Part shown: piece by piece, positions 4,467 through 5,355 of the stretch
How the letters are laid out: every line of letters begins with the position of its first letter
Position numbering within the stretch: position 1 is the first letter of the stretch
Assembly: GCA_025057405.1 (NCBI GenBank)
Contig: JANWXV010000056.1
Location: forward strand, 1-5,355
Length of the DNA: 5,355 bases
Reading direction: 5' to 3'
DNA from: Candidatus Bipolaricaulota bacterium
Lineage (GTDB): Bacteria > Bipolaricaulota > Bipolaricaulia > RBG-16-55-9 > DRXL01
The notes under the pieces: generated by a model
The model's database searches: none
Seen by the model: only the letters and a program-made list of their open reading frames with translations
What the model was told of the DNA's origin: nothing
Program-made: the position numbers and the translations under genes

Positions 4467-5355
4467 ATGACAAGCCGACAAATACTCAAGATGTTCGCGC
4501 TGGGGTTGGCTTTGTTAAGTTCAGTATTTAGCAGTTCTTATGCTCAGGGGGATGGGGTCAAGACGCAATTGATCATCATCATGGACGGGTCTTCGAGCAT
4601 CGCGTCTGAGGACTTCCGCACGATGATCGAAGCTGTAGCCAGCAGCCTCTCCGACCCCAACGTTGTGCCGCAGAACGGCACGGTCGAAGTGGCTTTGGTG
4701 CAGTTCTCGCATCTCCTCAGAGATGCTAAGACGGGCATCCCCGGCGCTACTACGGAGCTAGTTCTCACCGTAGTAGATCCAACGACGGTGGGGGAGATCG
4801 CGCGACGCATCCGAAATGTGGTGCAAGCCGGGGGCTTCACGCCGATGTCCCAAGGGATTCGTGTGGCTACGGAGTTGATCAAGGCCAAGCCGCGCCCCGG
4901 CGCGCGCCAGATCTATAACATCATCAGCGATGGCAACCCCAACCTCCCCGGAGGGCCAGATCAAGCCCAAGAAGAAGCCATCAAAGCGCGTAACGAAGCC
5001 GTCACAGCGGGCTTAGACCAGCTCGATGCCGAAGCCATCGGCGATGCCGTCGAAGAGCGTGGGTTTATCGAATTTATGCAGAGGTTGGTCTATCCCCAAC
5101 CGGGTTTCATTGTAGATAATAGCAACTTCCCGGTGGGAACCAAGAATGGCTTTGTCGTCGTCGTCCGGCGCTTCCAAGACTTGGAGCGCGCCTTCCGTCA
5201 GAAGTTGGTCTTCACCCTCAACCAGCCGCCCGTCGTGGATGCCGGCCCCACCCCCGATGGCACTCCCGATGCACAGCCCTATACGTGCAACGTGGGACAG
5301 GCCATCACGCTCGATGGCTCTGGATCGTTCGATCCCGACGCTGCCCCTAATGCTC
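4467..5355 (+). CDS. Secreted VWA-domain protein with PKD-like repeat (C terminus cut by window edge)
   Basis: An open frame from the ATG at 4467 to the last base; 296 residues are visible. Residues 1-26 form a classical signal peptide (basic RQILK, hydrophobic MFALGLALLSSVF, cleavage probable after SYA), so the protein is exported. Residues about 33-247 form a von Willebrand factor A domain with a complete MIDAS: DGSSS (D40, S42, S44), T125 in GGFTPM, and D155 in SDGNPN, so divalent metal-dependent ligand binding is expected. The order of elements, ending in a Phe-rich strand and FRQKL, recalls DUF1194-like VWA proteins. From residue 252 NQPPVVDAG and later GQAITLDGSGSFDPD are the start of a PKD/Ig-like surface domain, and more repeats may follow. 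A cysteine at 274 is present. The likely role is surface or extracellular adhesion or protein binding; the partner is unknown. It has its own promoter and a strong ribosome binding site, 75 nt after metK. Confidence 0.9.
   Translation, partial: MTSRQILKMFALGLALLSSVFSSSYAQGDGVKTQLIIIMDGSSSIASEDFRTMIEAVASSLSDPNVVPQNGTVEVALVQFSHLLRDAKTGIPGATTELVLTVVDPTTVGEIARRIRNVVQAGGFTPMSQGIRVATELIKAKPRPGARQIYNIISDGNPNLPGGPDQAQEEAIKARNEAVTAGLDQLDAEAIGDAVEERGFIEFMQRLVYPQPGFIVDNSNFPVGTKNGFVVVVRRFQDLERAFRQKLVFTLNQPPVVDAGPTPDGTPDAQPYTCNVGQAITLDGSGSFDPDAAPNA

Overview
The window is a slice of bacterial chromosome with roughly mid-50s percent GC (judged by eye). Coding is dense, with short gaps, overlapping genes, Shine-Dalgarno sites and sigma70-type extended -10 promoters. 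I see no mobile element, tRNA, rRNA, CRISPR array or phage gene. The gene set is ordinary bacterial housekeeping and does not fix a phylum. The PKD-type secreted protein and the mix of TTG, GTG and ATG contexts would fit an environmental, possibly deep-branching lineage, but that is only a guess.

Left and centre (1-3170, all minus strand). Read in the direction of transcription, five genes follow one another: uppP (undecaprenyl-diphosphatase), an atypical NAD(P)-binding SDR/epimerase-like protein, a single-S1-domain RNA-binding protein with an acidic tail, a Nudix ADP-ribose pyrophosphatase, and the N-terminal part of a glutamate dehydrogenase cut by the window edge. Spacing is tight: uppP/SDR overlap by about 19 nt, SDR/S1 are separated by 57 nt, S1/Nudix overlap by 4 nt (GTGA), and Nudix/gdh are separated by 12 nt. 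No terminator is visible between them, so one operon is likely, although the functions (cell-wall lipid recycling, RNA binding, ADP-ribose clearance, nitrogen metabolism) do not form one pathway.

Right (3228-5355, plus strand). metK (S-adenosylmethionine synthetase) is divergent from uppP across a 57-bp spacer that appears to hold both promoters. It is followed by a separate promoter and a strong ribosome binding site driving a secreted VWA-domain protein whose C-terminal PKD-like part runs off the window. That gene is open to the right edge, from 4467 to the last base.

The points most worth a second look are two proteins that lack a lysine normally essential in their families: the glutamate dehydrogenase has Glu where the substrate alpha-carboxylate lysine belongs, and the SDR has Thr in place of the YxxxK lysine. 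The overlapping uppP/metK promoters, one of them possibly leaderless, come next. I found no convincing evidence of a new defence, mobile or biosynthetic system.
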